Assembly: GCA_002009475.1 (NCBI GenBank)
Contig: AYTS01000087.1
Location: forward strand, 1-33,497
DNA: 33,497 nucleotides
Source: Candidatus Brocadia carolinensis
Lineage (GTDB): Bacteria; Planctomycetota; Brocadiia; Brocadiales; Brocadiaceae
Direction: 5' to 3'
In this document: piece after piece, positions 1-8,821 of the stretch
Numbering within the stretch: position 1 is the stretch's first letter
Layout of the letters: each line of letters starts with the position of its first letter
Position numbers and translations under genes: made by a program
Notes under the pieces: generated by a model
The model's database searches: none
What the model saw: only the letters and a program-made list of their open reading frames with translations
Told to the model about the DNA's origin: nothing

Positions 1-2
1 TT

Positions 3-3000
3 ACGCAGGGCAGCGGTGTGGTGTTAAATCTTGGTGGGTCTTCAGGCATTACCACCCTTGATGCCGGTGTTGATTCCAACACAGTCAACTACACCAGTAC
101 GACTGCAGCGCAGACCGTGAAAGGAACTACCTACCATCATCTTACGATTAACAAATCCGGACAGACTGCAACACTCGGCGCTGCCACTACGGTGAACGGC
201 GATCTTACGGTCACAGCCGGGACGCTTGACACATCGGGAAGCAACTTTGCTTTAACGCTGAACGGGAGCTTTATGAACAGTGGTATATTTTCCGCCAACG
301 GTTCCGACATAACTATTGGTGGAACAAGTTCTACACCGAGCATTGCAGGTTTCTCAACAACGGGTGCGCTTATTGTTAACCGGACGGCAAGTACTGCCAC
401 GCTTACCGGCAATGTAACGGCCTCATTGCTGACGATGAATGGAAGTGGTGGAACGTTCAATCTTGGCACTTCGTTGTCCCATGCTATTACCGGTAATGTA
501 ACGCTCACGGCAGGTACACTCGATGGCAATTCGAGTACCCTGAGCCTGACTGGTAACTGGAGCAATGATGATGCCTTTGTTGCCGGTTCAGGTGGTATAA
601 TTTTCAATGGTTCCCTGGCACAAACCATCGGTGGAACGGTAGCTACCACATTCAATAATGTAACCATTTCAAATACCGGTGCAGCAGTTTCGGTAAATAC
701 AAGCTTTAGTGTTGGCGGCGTTCTGACAGTAAATGCAAATACCCTGCTAACTCCTGCTGCGGCTGTAACAGTCAGCGGAGCCGGCACTTTGACAGGAATC
801 GGTACCGTGCAGGTAACGCGTACGACAGCCATGGACGATTTCAGCTTGCAGTATACCATAACTAACAAGACCCTAACCAATCTGATTGTCGACTATGCCG
901 GAGCAGCAGCCCAGGAGATAAGTGCCCTGAGCTATGGAAGTCTGAAAATTTCCAATACGGCTGCAACAGTTACAGCAAGTGCGGACTTCAATGTAAGTGG
1001 TACTTTAACAGTCAATGCAGATGCGGTATTGAATCCTGCGATAGCAGTTGTGATTAATAATGCTGCTGCACAAGGTACGATCACAGGCTCAGGAACAGTT
1101 CAGGTAACGAGAACGGCTGCAACGGCTGATTACGTGAGTCAGTATAAATTTACAGCAAATATCTTGAACAATCTGACGGTTGACTATGCCGGAACAGCGG
1201 CTCAAACCGTGAGCGCCCTCACCTACGGTGGTGTCAAGATTAGCAATTCCACCGGTGTTACCCTTGCTGGTACTACAACGGTCAACGGTGTTCTTACTCT
1301 TGCAGGCGGTAACGTTACGACAGGTTCATTTGCAATGGTAATCGAATCATCAGGTAGTGTATCACGCACAAGCGGGCACATTGCCGGTAATTTAGAGAAG
1401 GTATTTGCAGCCGGTGCGCAATCCTTCACGTATCACATTGGAGATGCGACCGGCTACACCCCACTCGATATTACTTCTCTTACTGTTACTACTCCAGGCA
1501 ACGTAACGGCTGTGACAACGGCGACGGAACACCCTGGTGTTGGGGCATCCGGAATCAACTCTGCCAAGAGTATTAATCGATTCTGGACGTTAACGGCAGG
1601 TGGAGGGTTTGCCTTCACAACGTACGATGCAACGTTTACCTTTGTCGCAGGTGATGTGGACGGCAGCGCTGCGACTGCAAGCTTTGTCGTACGGCATTTC
1701 AATGGTTCTGTTTGGGTTACAACAACACCCGGAGCGAAGACAGCGACAAGTACAGAAGCAACAGGTATCTCCTCATTAGGAGACTTTGCTATTGGTCAAC
1801 AGGAGATTGATCACTATGCAGTAAGCGCCTCATCACCGCAGACCGCAGGAATTGCTTTTCCTACGACGGTTACCGCAGAAGATATTTTAAATGAAACGGC
1901 GGTTCATGATAACAGCACGGTCGTAACCATGAGCAGCTCAGGGAATGTACAGTTTGATAGCAACGGTGATGCGTCCTTTGGTGATAATACAAAGACATTG
2001 ACTGCCGGAACATTTACTATTAGTACAATAGACACGGTTGCAGAAACGGTCAACATCATTGCCACTGATGAAAACTCAAAGACCGGCTCAATTACAGGAT
2101 TGATTACCAATCCAGGAGCGCTAACCAATGTTGTCTTTGTCCAGCAACCAACCGATGCAGTGGCAGGGAATGCAATCAGCCCGGCAACTACCGTGCAGTT
2201 GAAGGATGCGTATGGGAATAACGTTCCAACTGCCGGTGTTTCGATTTTGATATCGTTGACCACGGGAACCGGGGTTCTCAGTGGTACGACATCACAGACA
2301 ACGGATGTTCATGGTCTTGCAACCTTCGGTGATTTAAGCATCAACCTCGCAGGGACAAAAAATCTGACGGGATCAAGCACAGGATTGACCTCTGATGTGA
2401 GTAATACCTTTACCATCTCTGCCGGGCCTGCAAGTCAGGTAGAGATGGTACAGCAACCTACAGACGCCGTGGCAGGGGAATTGATCAGCCCGGCAATCAC
2501 GGTGCAGTTGAAAGATGCGTATGGAAATAATGTTCCAACTGCCAGTGTTTCGATTTTGATGTCGTTGACCACAGGAACCGGAGTTCTCAGTGGTACGACA
2601 TCACAGACAACGGATGTTAATGGTCTTGCAACCTTCCATGATTTAAACATTAATCTGGTCGGCACAAAGAACCTGACGGCATCAAGCGGTTCATTGACGT
2701 CTGCTGTCAGCAATGCATTTACCATCATAGCAGGAGCAGCGGTGAAGGTGCAAGTTGAGACAGAGGCAGATGGGAGCGGGATTATAGTTCCTTCCCAGAG
2801 TATCACTTCTGGCCGTTCGATTGCTGTGTATGCGGTTAGTCGGGATGCTTCTGATAACTATATAGCTAATGTGGCCGCGGATGTGTGGTCGCTCGAAAAC
2901 ACCACGGGCAGTGTGGTTTCAGGAGATCTTATTCCTAGCGGTGACAGTAAAAGCGCTGTTTTTACCGGGCATTTTTCAGGAACTGCTGAAATCAGGGCGA

Positions 3001-4616
3001 CATTTGGCAGTTTGACTCCGACGAATTCAGAAACATTGACGGTGACCCCGGGGGTTACTTTCACCAGTCCTTCCCATGAAACTACCGGGGTGGCGATAAA
3101 TACGGCCATAAGTGCTGCGTTCAGTGAGGTAATGGAGGCTACTACTTTTACTATGGCGACATTCACGCTCAATGACGGCATCGTGAATATCAGCGGATCG
3201 GTATCTTATACTGGTACAACGGCAACATTTACACCATCAGGTAGCCTGTTACCTTCTACGGTCTACACGGCAACCATTACCCGTGGGGTAGAAGACCTGA
3301 CCGGTAATGCAATGGCTGCCGACTGCACCTGGAGCTTTACCACTGGTACGAATACGGATATTATACCGCCCACCGTAAGTTTCACGAGTCCTGCAAATAG
3401 AGCAACTGGCGTTGCTGTCAACGGTGCAATTAGTGCTGTATTCAGTGAGGCGATGGATGTTTCTACGATGGATACCGATACATTTGTCGTGAATGATGGT
3501 AGTAGCAATATCAGCGGATCGGTATCGTATAGTGGTACAACGGCAACGTTTACGCCGTCGGGTAACCTGAATTCATCCACTGTCTATACGGCAACAATTA
3601 CCACGGGGGTAAAAGATTTGGCCGGCAATGCAATGGCATCTGATTATACCTGGAGTTTTACCACCGGTACAAATGCGGATACCACATCACCCAGCGTGAA
3701 TGCCATGAATCCAGCCAATAGTGCAATTGGTATAGCTATCAATCGTGCTATTACGGTTACTTTTCGTGAGGTGATGGATGTCTCCACTCTTAGCATCGCG
3801 ACATTTACGGTGAGGGATGGCAACAATACTCTTGGTGGAGCTGTTACTTGTCATGGTTCAAGAGCCACATTCACGCCACTGAGCGACCTGTCTCCTTCCA
3901 CCACCTATACGGCGACAATTACCACGGGAGTAAAAGACCTGGCCGGCAATGGAATGGCATCTGATTATAGCTGGATTTTTACTACCGGCATAAATGCAGA
4001 TATCACATCACCCGCCGTGAGCAACACGAATCCAATCAATGGTGCAATTGATGTACCTATCAACGATGTTATTACGGTTACCTTTGGTGAGGCGATGGAT
4101 GTTTCTACGATGAACACCGCTACCTTTGTCGTGAATGATGGCAGTAGTAATATCAGCGGTACAGTTACTTATAGCGGTAAGACCACCACATTTACGTCAT
4201 TGAACAACCTTTTCCCTTTTACTGACTATACGGTAACGATTGACACGGGAGTAAAAGACCTGGCTGGCAACGCAATGACTTCTGATTATACCTGGAGCTT
4301 TGTCACCGGCATGGATATCACTCTGTGCACTGGTGAGTTGATGACGGTATCTCCGTCAAGATTGAGACTCAAAGCGGGAGGGAGAGCGAAGGTAAAGGTG
4401 ACGTTAACGGGTGATAATAATTGCCCGGTAGAAGGCGAGACGGTAATCACACAGATTGTAGAAGGTGCAATAGGCATTATTGCTCTACCAAAGAGCCAAA
4501 TTACGAATGTTCATGGTCAAGCCGAGTTTATCATTATTACGGATTATTGGAGGGCTGCAAGAGGATGGGTGAGGTTTACATCAAGCGACGTACGAGCAAG
4601 ATTAAAAATAAATTAA
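3..4616 (+). CDS. Giant secreted Ig-like/Big_5 repeat protein, 5' end outside window
   Basis: The frame is open to the left edge (codons upstream of the GTG at 18 continue without a stop), so this is the C-terminal ~1537 residues of a larger protein. Numbering from the GTG at 18: residues 1-590 are Thr/Gly/Ala/Val-rich short beta-strand repeats like those of filamentous haemagglutinin or autotransporter passengers. About 705-910 hold two near-identical ~100-residue Ig-like repeats, each starting near QQPTDAVAG. About 1012-1431 hold four Big_5 (SbsA-type) Ig repeats with the recurring FSEAMD and NAMASDYTWSFTTG motifs. Residues 1435-1532 form a separate Ig-like terminal domain beginning CTGELMTVSP and ending RARLKIN. 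There is no LPXTG, no barrel and no obvious sorting tail. The likely role is a surface or matrix protein (inference). Minus-strand ORFs here are shadows. Confidence 0.85.
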   Translation, partial: TQGSGVVLNLGGSSGITTLDAGVDSNTVNYTSTTAAQTVKGTTYHHLTINKSGQTATLGAATTVNGDLTVTAGTLDTSGSNFALTLNGSFMNSGIFSANGSDITIGGTSSTPSIAGFSTTGALIVNRTASTATLTGNVTASLLTMNGSGGTFNLGTSLSHAITGNVTLTAGTLDGNSSTLSLTGNWSNDDAFVAGSGGIIFNGSLAQTIGGTVATTFNNVTISNTGAAVSVNTSFSVGGVLTVNANTLLTPAAAVTVSGAGTLTGIGTVQVTRTTAMDDFSLQYTITNKTLTNLIVDYAGAAAQEISALSYGSLKISNTAATVTASADFNVSGTLTVNADAVLNPAIAVVINNAAAQGTITGSGTVQVTRTAATADYVSQYKFTANILNNLTVDYAGTAAQTVSALTYGGVKISNSTGVTLAGTTTVNGVLTLAGGNVTTGSFAMVIESSGSVSRTSGHIAGNLEKVFAAGAQSFTYHIGDATGYTPLDITSLTVTTPGNVTAVTTATEHPGVGASGINSAKSINRFWTLTAGGGFAFTTYDATFTFVAGDVDGSAATASFVVRHFNGSVWVTTTPGAKTATSTEATGISSLGDFAIGQQEIDHYAVSASSPQTAGIAFPTTVTAEDILNETAVHDNSTVVTMSSSGNVQFDSNGDASFGDNTKTLTAGTFTISTIDTVAETVNIIATDENSKTGSITGLITNPGALTNVVFVQQPTDAVAGNAISPATTVQLKDAYGNNVPTAGVSILISLTTGTGVLSGTTSQTTDVHGLATFGDLSINLAGTKNLTGSSTGLTSDVSNTFTISAGPASQVEMVQQPTDAVAGELISPAITVQLKDAYGNNVPTASVSILMSLTTGTGVLSGTTSQTTDVNGLATFHDLNINLVGTKNLTASSGSLTSAVSNAFTIIAGAAVKVQVETEADGSGIIVPSQSITSGRSIAVYAVSRDASDNYIANVAADVWSLENTTGSVVSGDLIPSGDSKSAVFTGHFSGTAEIRATFGSLTPTNSETLTVTPGVTFTSPSHETTGVAINTAISAAFSEVMEATTFTMATFTLNDGIVNISGSVSYTGTTATFTPSGSLLPSTVYTATITRGVEDLTGNAMAADCTWSFTTGTNTDIIPPTVSFTSPANRATGVAVNGAISAVFSEAMDVSTMDTDTFVVNDGSSNISGSVSYSGTTATFTPSGNLNSSTVYTATITTGVKDLAGNAMASDYTWSFTTGTNADTTSPSVNAMNPANSAIGIAINRAITVTFREVMDVSTLSIATFTVRDGNNTLGGAVTCHGSRATFTPLSDLSPSTTYTATITTGVKDLAGNGMASDYSWIFTTGINADITSPAVSNTNPINGAIDVPINDVITVTFGEAMDVSTMNTATFVVNDGSSNISGTVTYSGKTTTFTSLNNLFPFTDYTVTIDTGVKDLAGNAMTSDYTWSFVTGMDITLCTGELMTVSPSRLRLKAGGRAKVKVTLTGDNNCPVEGETVITQIVEGAIGIIALPKSQITNVHGQAEFIIITDYWRAARGWVRFTSSDVRARLKIN

Positions 4617-4995
4617 AGGTACAACTACCAGGAACGACAAAAGAATGTGGTCATTGCAATGGCGCCGACACACAGCAATGGATTGCTTCGCTTTGCTCGC
4701 AATGATATTTCCGTGTATGCATATTTCATGTTTAGGAGTTTAAAACAATAGTTCCCCTCCCCTCGATGAGGAAGGCCAGGGTGGGGGTTAAGAAAGAATG
4801 TTCGTCCTTTCCTGGCTCCCCCATTAAAGGAGTGGAAATGCTTCGTTACCGAAAGGTCTGATTGACATGATAACAACAGAGAAAGATATCTCAAAAATGG
4901 TGAAAATAGATAAGAATTAATTTTCCTTGCATGCCTTGAAAATACTGATACTATAAAGGAAAATAAATCTATTTGAAAACAGGTAGATAAAGCAA
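4617..4995. other. Intergenic region with dispersed palindromic repeat remnants
   Basis: There is no supportable gene. At 4651-4705 a TCATTGC ... GCAATGA inverted pair encloses the sequence GATTGCTTCGCTTTGCTCGC, the core also found in the 224 bp repeats at 8425 and 11561. Around 4755-4830 there is a C-rich then G-rich stretch typical of REP-like elements. The promoter of the radical SAM gene should lie in the A/T-rich part after 4900, but I could not fix it. Confidence 0.5.
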
Positions 4996-6459
4996 ATGAA
5001 TATACTTTTGATGTCCATGCCAGATTGTGCACCTCACTTTAATGCAAAACGGTGGAGGGCGCCAAACCTTGCGATCTCATCGATTGCCGGTAATATTGAA
5101 GGCCATAACGTTTCCATAGCGGACCTGATACTCCGGAGGGAACGGATTCCGGAAACCGTCAAGGAACTGATTGCAAAATATTGCCCGGACGTAGTTGGGC
5201 TGACGGCTATGAGTTTTCAATTCGCCACAGCTAGGAGAGTAGCCAGTCTTATAAAGGGGCTCAACAAAAATATTAAAACTGTTCTGGGAGGCTATCACGC
5301 AACACTGATGTATGATGAACTCTGCAAGGGCAGTGAATCCGATCCGTTTGACTTTCTCATTCGGGGAGAAGGGGATTTATGTTTTAATGAATTGCTGGAG
5401 GCCGTAAACGGCAAGAGAGCCATAGAAAGTGTGCCCGGGGTTTCATTTCGGAATAACGGTAGTTTTTGCCATAATCCCCCGCGTCCCTTGGAAGACCTGT
5501 CGAAGATAAAACTACCGGATCGCTCCAAGCGGATATGGAAGGGTTATCAATATTACGGCTTTACGCTCGATATCGTGGAATCCTCCCGCGGGTGCGTTAT
5601 GCCCTGTAATTTTTGCAGTATGGATAAGATGTATGGTAAGACATTCAGAAGATATAGCGTTGAAAGGATACTTGCCGATATTGCCAACACCAAGCAACAG
5701 GGCGCAAACTTTATTGTTTTTTCGGATGATAACTTTACGTTGGATGTCAAAGGATTTGAGGCTCTCTGCGACGCGATTGTTGATGCGGGGCATAATGATA
5801 TACGCTATATCATTCAGGCAAGCAGTACGGGCATTGCTTCTTCCCGTACCCTTGTGGAAAAAATGGCCAGAGCTGGTTTCCGGATCGTCTTTCTTGGTAT
5901 TGAAAACGTTTCGGAAGAAAATTTGCGACTCATGAAGAAGGGAAACATCATTGAAAAAACAAAACTCGCTGTTCAACGATTACATGAGCATAATATCATG
6001 ATTGTCGGTGGCATGATCATCGGGAATCCAAATGACAAGGAAGAGGATATTGCGAGAAATTACGAATTCTTTGTAGATTTGCAAATAGATTTCTTTGCGG
6101 ATCAGATACTGACGCCTTATCCCAAAACAGGCATGCGGGATGAGTTGTTGAACGCCGGGTTGATAACAAATACCGGCGACTATAGCCGGTACAACTGCTT
6201 TTGGGCAAATATCAAGACAAACTATTTAGGGCCGGATGACCTTCAGTTTCTCAGATGGAAATATAACAAGAAATACGCCAATTATATTTGTACCACTCCG
6301 GCTTTTATTAAAAATTATCCCCTTGCCTATTATTACCGGCAGTATTTCAGGAGGCCATTCCTGAGGTTGAAAAACAGGTTAAACAGTAACAATCTCAGTG
6401 AAATTGAATTGTATAAGAGAGATATGGCAGGGGCAGAGGCCATGAACAAATTCTTTTGA
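4996..6459 (+). CDS. B12-binding-domain radical SAM protein
   Basis: This 487-residue protein has the BchE-like (class B methylase or related) layout. Residues ~1-135 form a cobalamin-binding-type Rossmann domain with the GLTAMSFQFATARRV and VLGGYHATL segments. The canonical DxHxxG cobalamin ligand motif is not evident. The radical SAM core follows, with the cluster ligands C200, C204 and C207 (GCVMPCNFC, CxxxCxxC). A conserved FSDDNFTLD segment and a GIENVSEENL segment agree with the family. The C-terminal ~100 residues are basic and aromatic. The family carries out methylations, cyclisations and ring rearrangements in cofactor, lipid and natural-product pathways, and the substrate cannot be named from sequence. 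The gene stands alone, with repeats on both sides. The ATG at 4996 is preceded by AGGT about 12 bases upstream, which is a weak ribosome site. Confidence 0.88.
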   Translation: MNILLMSMPDCAPHFNAKRWRAPNLAISSIAGNIEGHNVSIADLILRRERIPETVKELIAKYCPDVVGLTAMSFQFATARRVASLIKGLNKNIKTVLGGYHATLMYDELCKGSESDPFDFLIRGEGDLCFNELLEAVNGKRAIESVPGVSFRNNGSFCHNPPRPLEDLSKIKLPDRSKRIWKGYQYYGFTLDIVESSRGCVMPCNFCSMDKMYGKTFRRYSVERILADIANTKQQGANFIVFSDDNFTLDVKGFEALCDAIVDAGHNDIRYIIQASSTGIASSRTLVEKMARAGFRIVFLGIENVSEENLRLMKKGNIIEKTKLAVQRLHEHNIMIVGGMIIGNPNDKEEDIARNYEFFVDLQIDFFADQILTPYPKTGMRDELLNAGLITNTGDYSRYNCFWANIKTNYLGPDDLQFLRWKYNKKYANYICTTPAFIKNYPLAYYYRQYFRRPFLRLKNRLNSNNLSEIELYKRDMAGAEAMNKFF

Positions 6460-6497
6460 GTATTTTGTTGTAATGGTATGTTCCTTAGTTATCTTGA

Positions 6498-6596
6498 TGT
6501 TAAGGAATTTCACCCTCCCATAATCCCCCCCCGTTTACGGGGGGAAACAGGGGGGAAAGTCGCCGACGACCTAATTTAAGGTATAGGAATTTCAAA
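6498..6596. repeat. Dispersed repeat family R2, copy 1
   Basis: This unit runs from TGTTAAGGAATTTCA through a C8/G6 inverted core to AAGTCGCCGACGACCTAATT and GTATAGGAATTTCAA. It matches copies at 6688-6788 and 8680-8780 and a partial one at 6872-6896. The C-run and G-run can pair, so the unit folds as a hairpin. No coding sense was found. Confidence 0.7.
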
Positions 6597-6615
6597 CCGG
6601 TTTATCCTCCGGCAT

Positions 6616-6642
6616 GTAGAGCGACCAGTCTGGTCGCTCTAC
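6616..6642. repeat. Perfect 13-bp-stem palindrome
   Basis: GTAGAGCGACCAG, one T, then CTGGTCGCTCTAC: a perfect inverted repeat of 13 bp with a single-base centre. No T-run follows, so it is not a standard intrinsic terminator. It may be a REP-like element or a binding site. Confidence 0.65.
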
Positions 6643-6687
6643 AATAAGGGGAAATTTAAGGTCGTTGTCAAAGGCTGCCTATTTAAA

Positions 6688-6788
6688 TGTTAAGAAATTT
6701 CAATCACCCCCCTTAATCCCCCCGTAAACTGGGGGGAAACAGGGAGGTAAGTCGCCGAATGCCTAATTTAATGTATAGGAATTTCAAA
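6688..6788. repeat. Dispersed repeat family R2, copy 2
   Basis: Same unit as copy 1, with CCCCCCTTAATCCCCCC followed by GTAAAC and a G-run, then AAGTCGCCGAATGCCTAATT. Its upstream flank (GTCGTTGTCAAAGGCTGCCT) also matches the flank of the copy at 8680, so the repeat is longer than the hairpin core. Confidence 0.7.
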
Positions 6789-6805
6789 GTTTGTTGAAAT
6801 CACAG

Positions 6806-6838
6806 AACACTGTCAGGGTTCAGAACCCTGACAGTGTT
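6806..6838. repeat. Perfect 15-bp-stem hairpin
   Basis: AACACTGTCAGGGTT, a 3-base CAG loop, then AACCCTGACAGTGTT: a perfect 15-bp stem. It lies between two R2 copies, with TAATTTTC after it rather than a clear T-run. It is a dispersed palindrome or possibly a transcript-end structure after the radical SAM gene. Confidence 0.65.
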
Positions 6839-6871
6839 AATTTTCATTCGCCCCTGTTTGTGACTTCAAAC

Positions 6872-6896
6872 AAAGTCGCCGAATGCCTAATTTAAG
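6872..6896. repeat. Dispersed repeat family R2, partial copy
   Basis: Only the end module is present, AAGTCGCCGAATGCCTAATT plus a few bases, identical to the end of copy 2. It sits about 140 bases before the FadL-like gene. Confidence 0.6.
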
Positions 6897-7034
6897 CCAC
6901 AATGTCGTTAAAGGGGAATAGCGGCGGGGGTGATTTTTGTACTCGGTAAAATCAAAGAGCTGGCACAAAAAGAAGAAGGAAGATTTCTTATTGGCAGCGG
7001 TGATACCAGGATAAAAAGCAGATAAGGGATAAAT

Positions 7035-8399
7035 ATGTGTGTGAAGTATTGTCTCTTGCTATCGACGGTTTTTCTCATTCCGGAGGTAGTAATTCGCAGT
7101 TCTTTTGCACAATTTTTTGCTCCTTCGATAAACTCGGTGCCCCTTCCAGTTGGTGCTGGTGCACGGGCATTAGGTCAGGGGGGAGCCTTTATTGCCGTTG
7201 CAGACGATGCTACTGCCGCATCGTGGAATCCGGGTGCTCTGACACGGTTAAAAAGGCCGGAGTTCTCTCTGGCAGGCTCCTATTTGACAGGTCAGCAGGA
7301 TTTTGATTCTGAAACTACCGGAAGTAACTGGTTTACCTTTGACAATGAATCGTCGTCGCACGGGGATTTGAATTATGCCGGTTTTGCGTATCCATTCAGG
7401 ATCTTCAGGAAGAATTTTGTTGCTGCCCTGAATTATCAGCAGAAATTTGATTTTCATAAGGACCTTGATTTTAGCCATAGTATTCGGGATTTGGCATCGC
7501 CCTCATTAAATTTTGATGAAAAAATAAAGTTCCGATCAGATGGTGGAATAGGGGCGCTGACCCCTGCTATTTCCATGATGGTTACCCCAAAACTATCCAT
7601 GGGAGTGGCGGTCAATTTTTATACCGATGAATTTTTCGGCAATTATGCCTGGAAGAATGAAGTACACGTGACAGGATCTGGCGATCTTGCTGGTTTCCCT
7701 GTCACTGAAGACCTAGTCCTGAAAGAAAAATCTGAAAATTTCAGGGCGATTAATGCTTCAATAGGTTTGCTGTATGACGTGTGGGAAAAGGGGGATAAGC
7801 TCCTAACCTTTGGCGCTGTTTATCATACGCCGTATACGGCTGAATACGATCAGTCTATGAGACAAAATGGCGTAGGATCTTTTGCCGGGGGTTTTTTCCC
7901 GCTGGATATACCAGAAACGAGGACCCACTTTGAGATAGATTGTCCCCAGTCTTTTGGCGCTGGTTTTGGTTTTCGCTATAACGATTCGTTGTCCTGCTCC
8001 CTGGATGTAACGTGGACCGATTGGTCTGATTATCAACGGGAAGATGAAGACGGCAATAAAACACGGCCTTTGGGTACGGATGTGTCCACAAGCAAACGTA
8101 TCGGCGATACGTATGCCGTGAGGACTGGCACAGAATATCTGATATTCAGAGACAACGTAGTTATTCCTGCGCGTGCGGGACTGTTTTATGAGCCCCGCGT
8201 ATCCCTGGATAGTCCCACCGATGTGTATGGCTTCAGTGTCGGAAGTGGTATCAGTACAAAGAGGGTCAGCTTTGACGGAGCATATCAATTCCGGTGGTCG
8301 ACCAATGGAGAGGGGGAAGATTTTCAGGCTGCGTTTGAGGGAATGCAGTTTGATATCAGAGAACACTTATTCCTGGCCTCCGTTAGTGTTTGTTTTTAA
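7035..8399 (+). CDS. FadL/OmpP1/TodX-family outer-membrane transport protein
   Basis: This 454-residue predicted outer-membrane beta-barrel belongs to the long-chain fatty acid/hydrophobic-compound transporter family. Residues 1-~26 look like a signal peptide (hydrophobic core LLLSTVFLIPEVV, ending SSFAQ). The mature N-terminus carries the family signature GARALGQGGAFIAVADD followed by AASWNPGAL. The remainder is alternating polar/aromatic barrel strands, and the protein ends in Phe, as barrel proteins recognised by the BAM complex do. The ATG at 7035 is preceded by AAGGG about 8 bases upstream. The gene is monocistronic between repeat-rich regions. The cargo is unknown, and hydrocarbon or lipid uptake is family inference only. 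Confidence 0.88.
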   Translation: MCVKYCLLLSTVFLIPEVVIRSSFAQFFAPSINSVPLPVGAGARALGQGGAFIAVADDATAASWNPGALTRLKRPEFSLAGSYLTGQQDFDSETTGSNWFTFDNESSSHGDLNYAGFAYPFRIFRKNFVAALNYQQKFDFHKDLDFSHSIRDLASPSLNFDEKIKFRSDGGIGALTPAISMMVTPKLSMGVAVNFYTDEFFGNYAWKNEVHVTGSGDLAGFPVTEDLVLKEKSENFRAINASIGLLYDVWEKGDKLLTFGAVYHTPYTAEYDQSMRQNGVGSFAGGFFPLDIPETRTHFEIDCPQSFGAGFGFRYNDSLSCSLDVTWTDWSDYQREDEDGNKTRPLGTDVSTSKRIGDTYAVRTGTEYLIFRDNVVIPARAGLFYEPRVSLDSPTDVYGFSVGSGISTKRVSFDGAYQFRWSTNGEGEDFQAAFEGMQFDIREHLFLASVSVCF

Positions 8400-8424
8400 C
8401 AAAGCGTACGGCAACGGTATTATA

Positions 8425-8648
8425 GTATTACTGTGTAAAAACTTCTTTTTTTTGTAAGTGTATGACACCTTATTTACTCCTTATCAGGAGGTACCGTTTG
8501 TTTATGATAGAAAGATTGCTTCGCTTTGCTCGCAATGACAACGTACAATATGTAATCATAGGCATAACCAGTGTCATTGCGAGGGTCTTTTCCGAAGCAC
8601 TCTCCCGCTTTCACAACGGAGAATTGGTTACGGCTTCGCTGCGCTAGG
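8425..8648. repeat. ~224 bp dispersed repeat R1, copy A
   Basis: Nearly identical to 11561-11785, in the same orientation. It contains GTGTAAAAACTTC, a T8 run, GTAAGTGTATGACA, a TCAGGAGGT segment, and an inverted pair (AGATTGCTTCG...CGCAATGAC facing GTCATTGCGAG...CGAAGCA) at about 8512-8606. Short ORFs across it, including an ERLLRFARND peptide, are repeat artefacts. Confidence 0.8.
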
Positions 8649-8652
8649 GATA

Positions 8653-8780
8653 GTCGTTGCCAAAAGTAGCCTGATTTAACGTTAAGGAATTTCAATCACC
8701 CCCCATAATCCCCCCGTAAACAGGGGGAGACAAGGGGTGAAAGTCGCCGAAGGTCTAATTTATAAGGCTTGAAGATTTCA
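8653..8780. repeat. Dispersed repeat family R2, copy 3 with its flank
   Basis: It begins GTCGTTGCCAAAAGTAGCCT, like the flank of the copy at 6688. It continues with GTTAAGGAATTTCAATCACC, a C-run/G-run hairpin core, and AAGTCGCCGAAGGTCTAATT. It ends about 40 bases before the DUF362 gene, so it lies in or next to that gene's leader. Confidence 0.7.
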
Positions 8781-8821
8781 GGCCATGCATCAATTTGAAC
8801 ACGTAATTATGAGGTTATTCT

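Noticed and set aside
137..4477. Nine minus-strand ORFs of 60-247 residues opposite the giant surface protein
   Set aside because: They are Val/Pro/Thr-rich antisense shadows of Thr/Gly-rich repeats, without ribosome sites or families.
6930..7022. GTG-started 30-residue frame ending GRFLIGSGDTRIKSR before the FadL-like gene
   Set aside because: It reads like the tail of a protein, but it is preceded by a stop and repeats and has no recognisable family. It could be a relic, not supportable.
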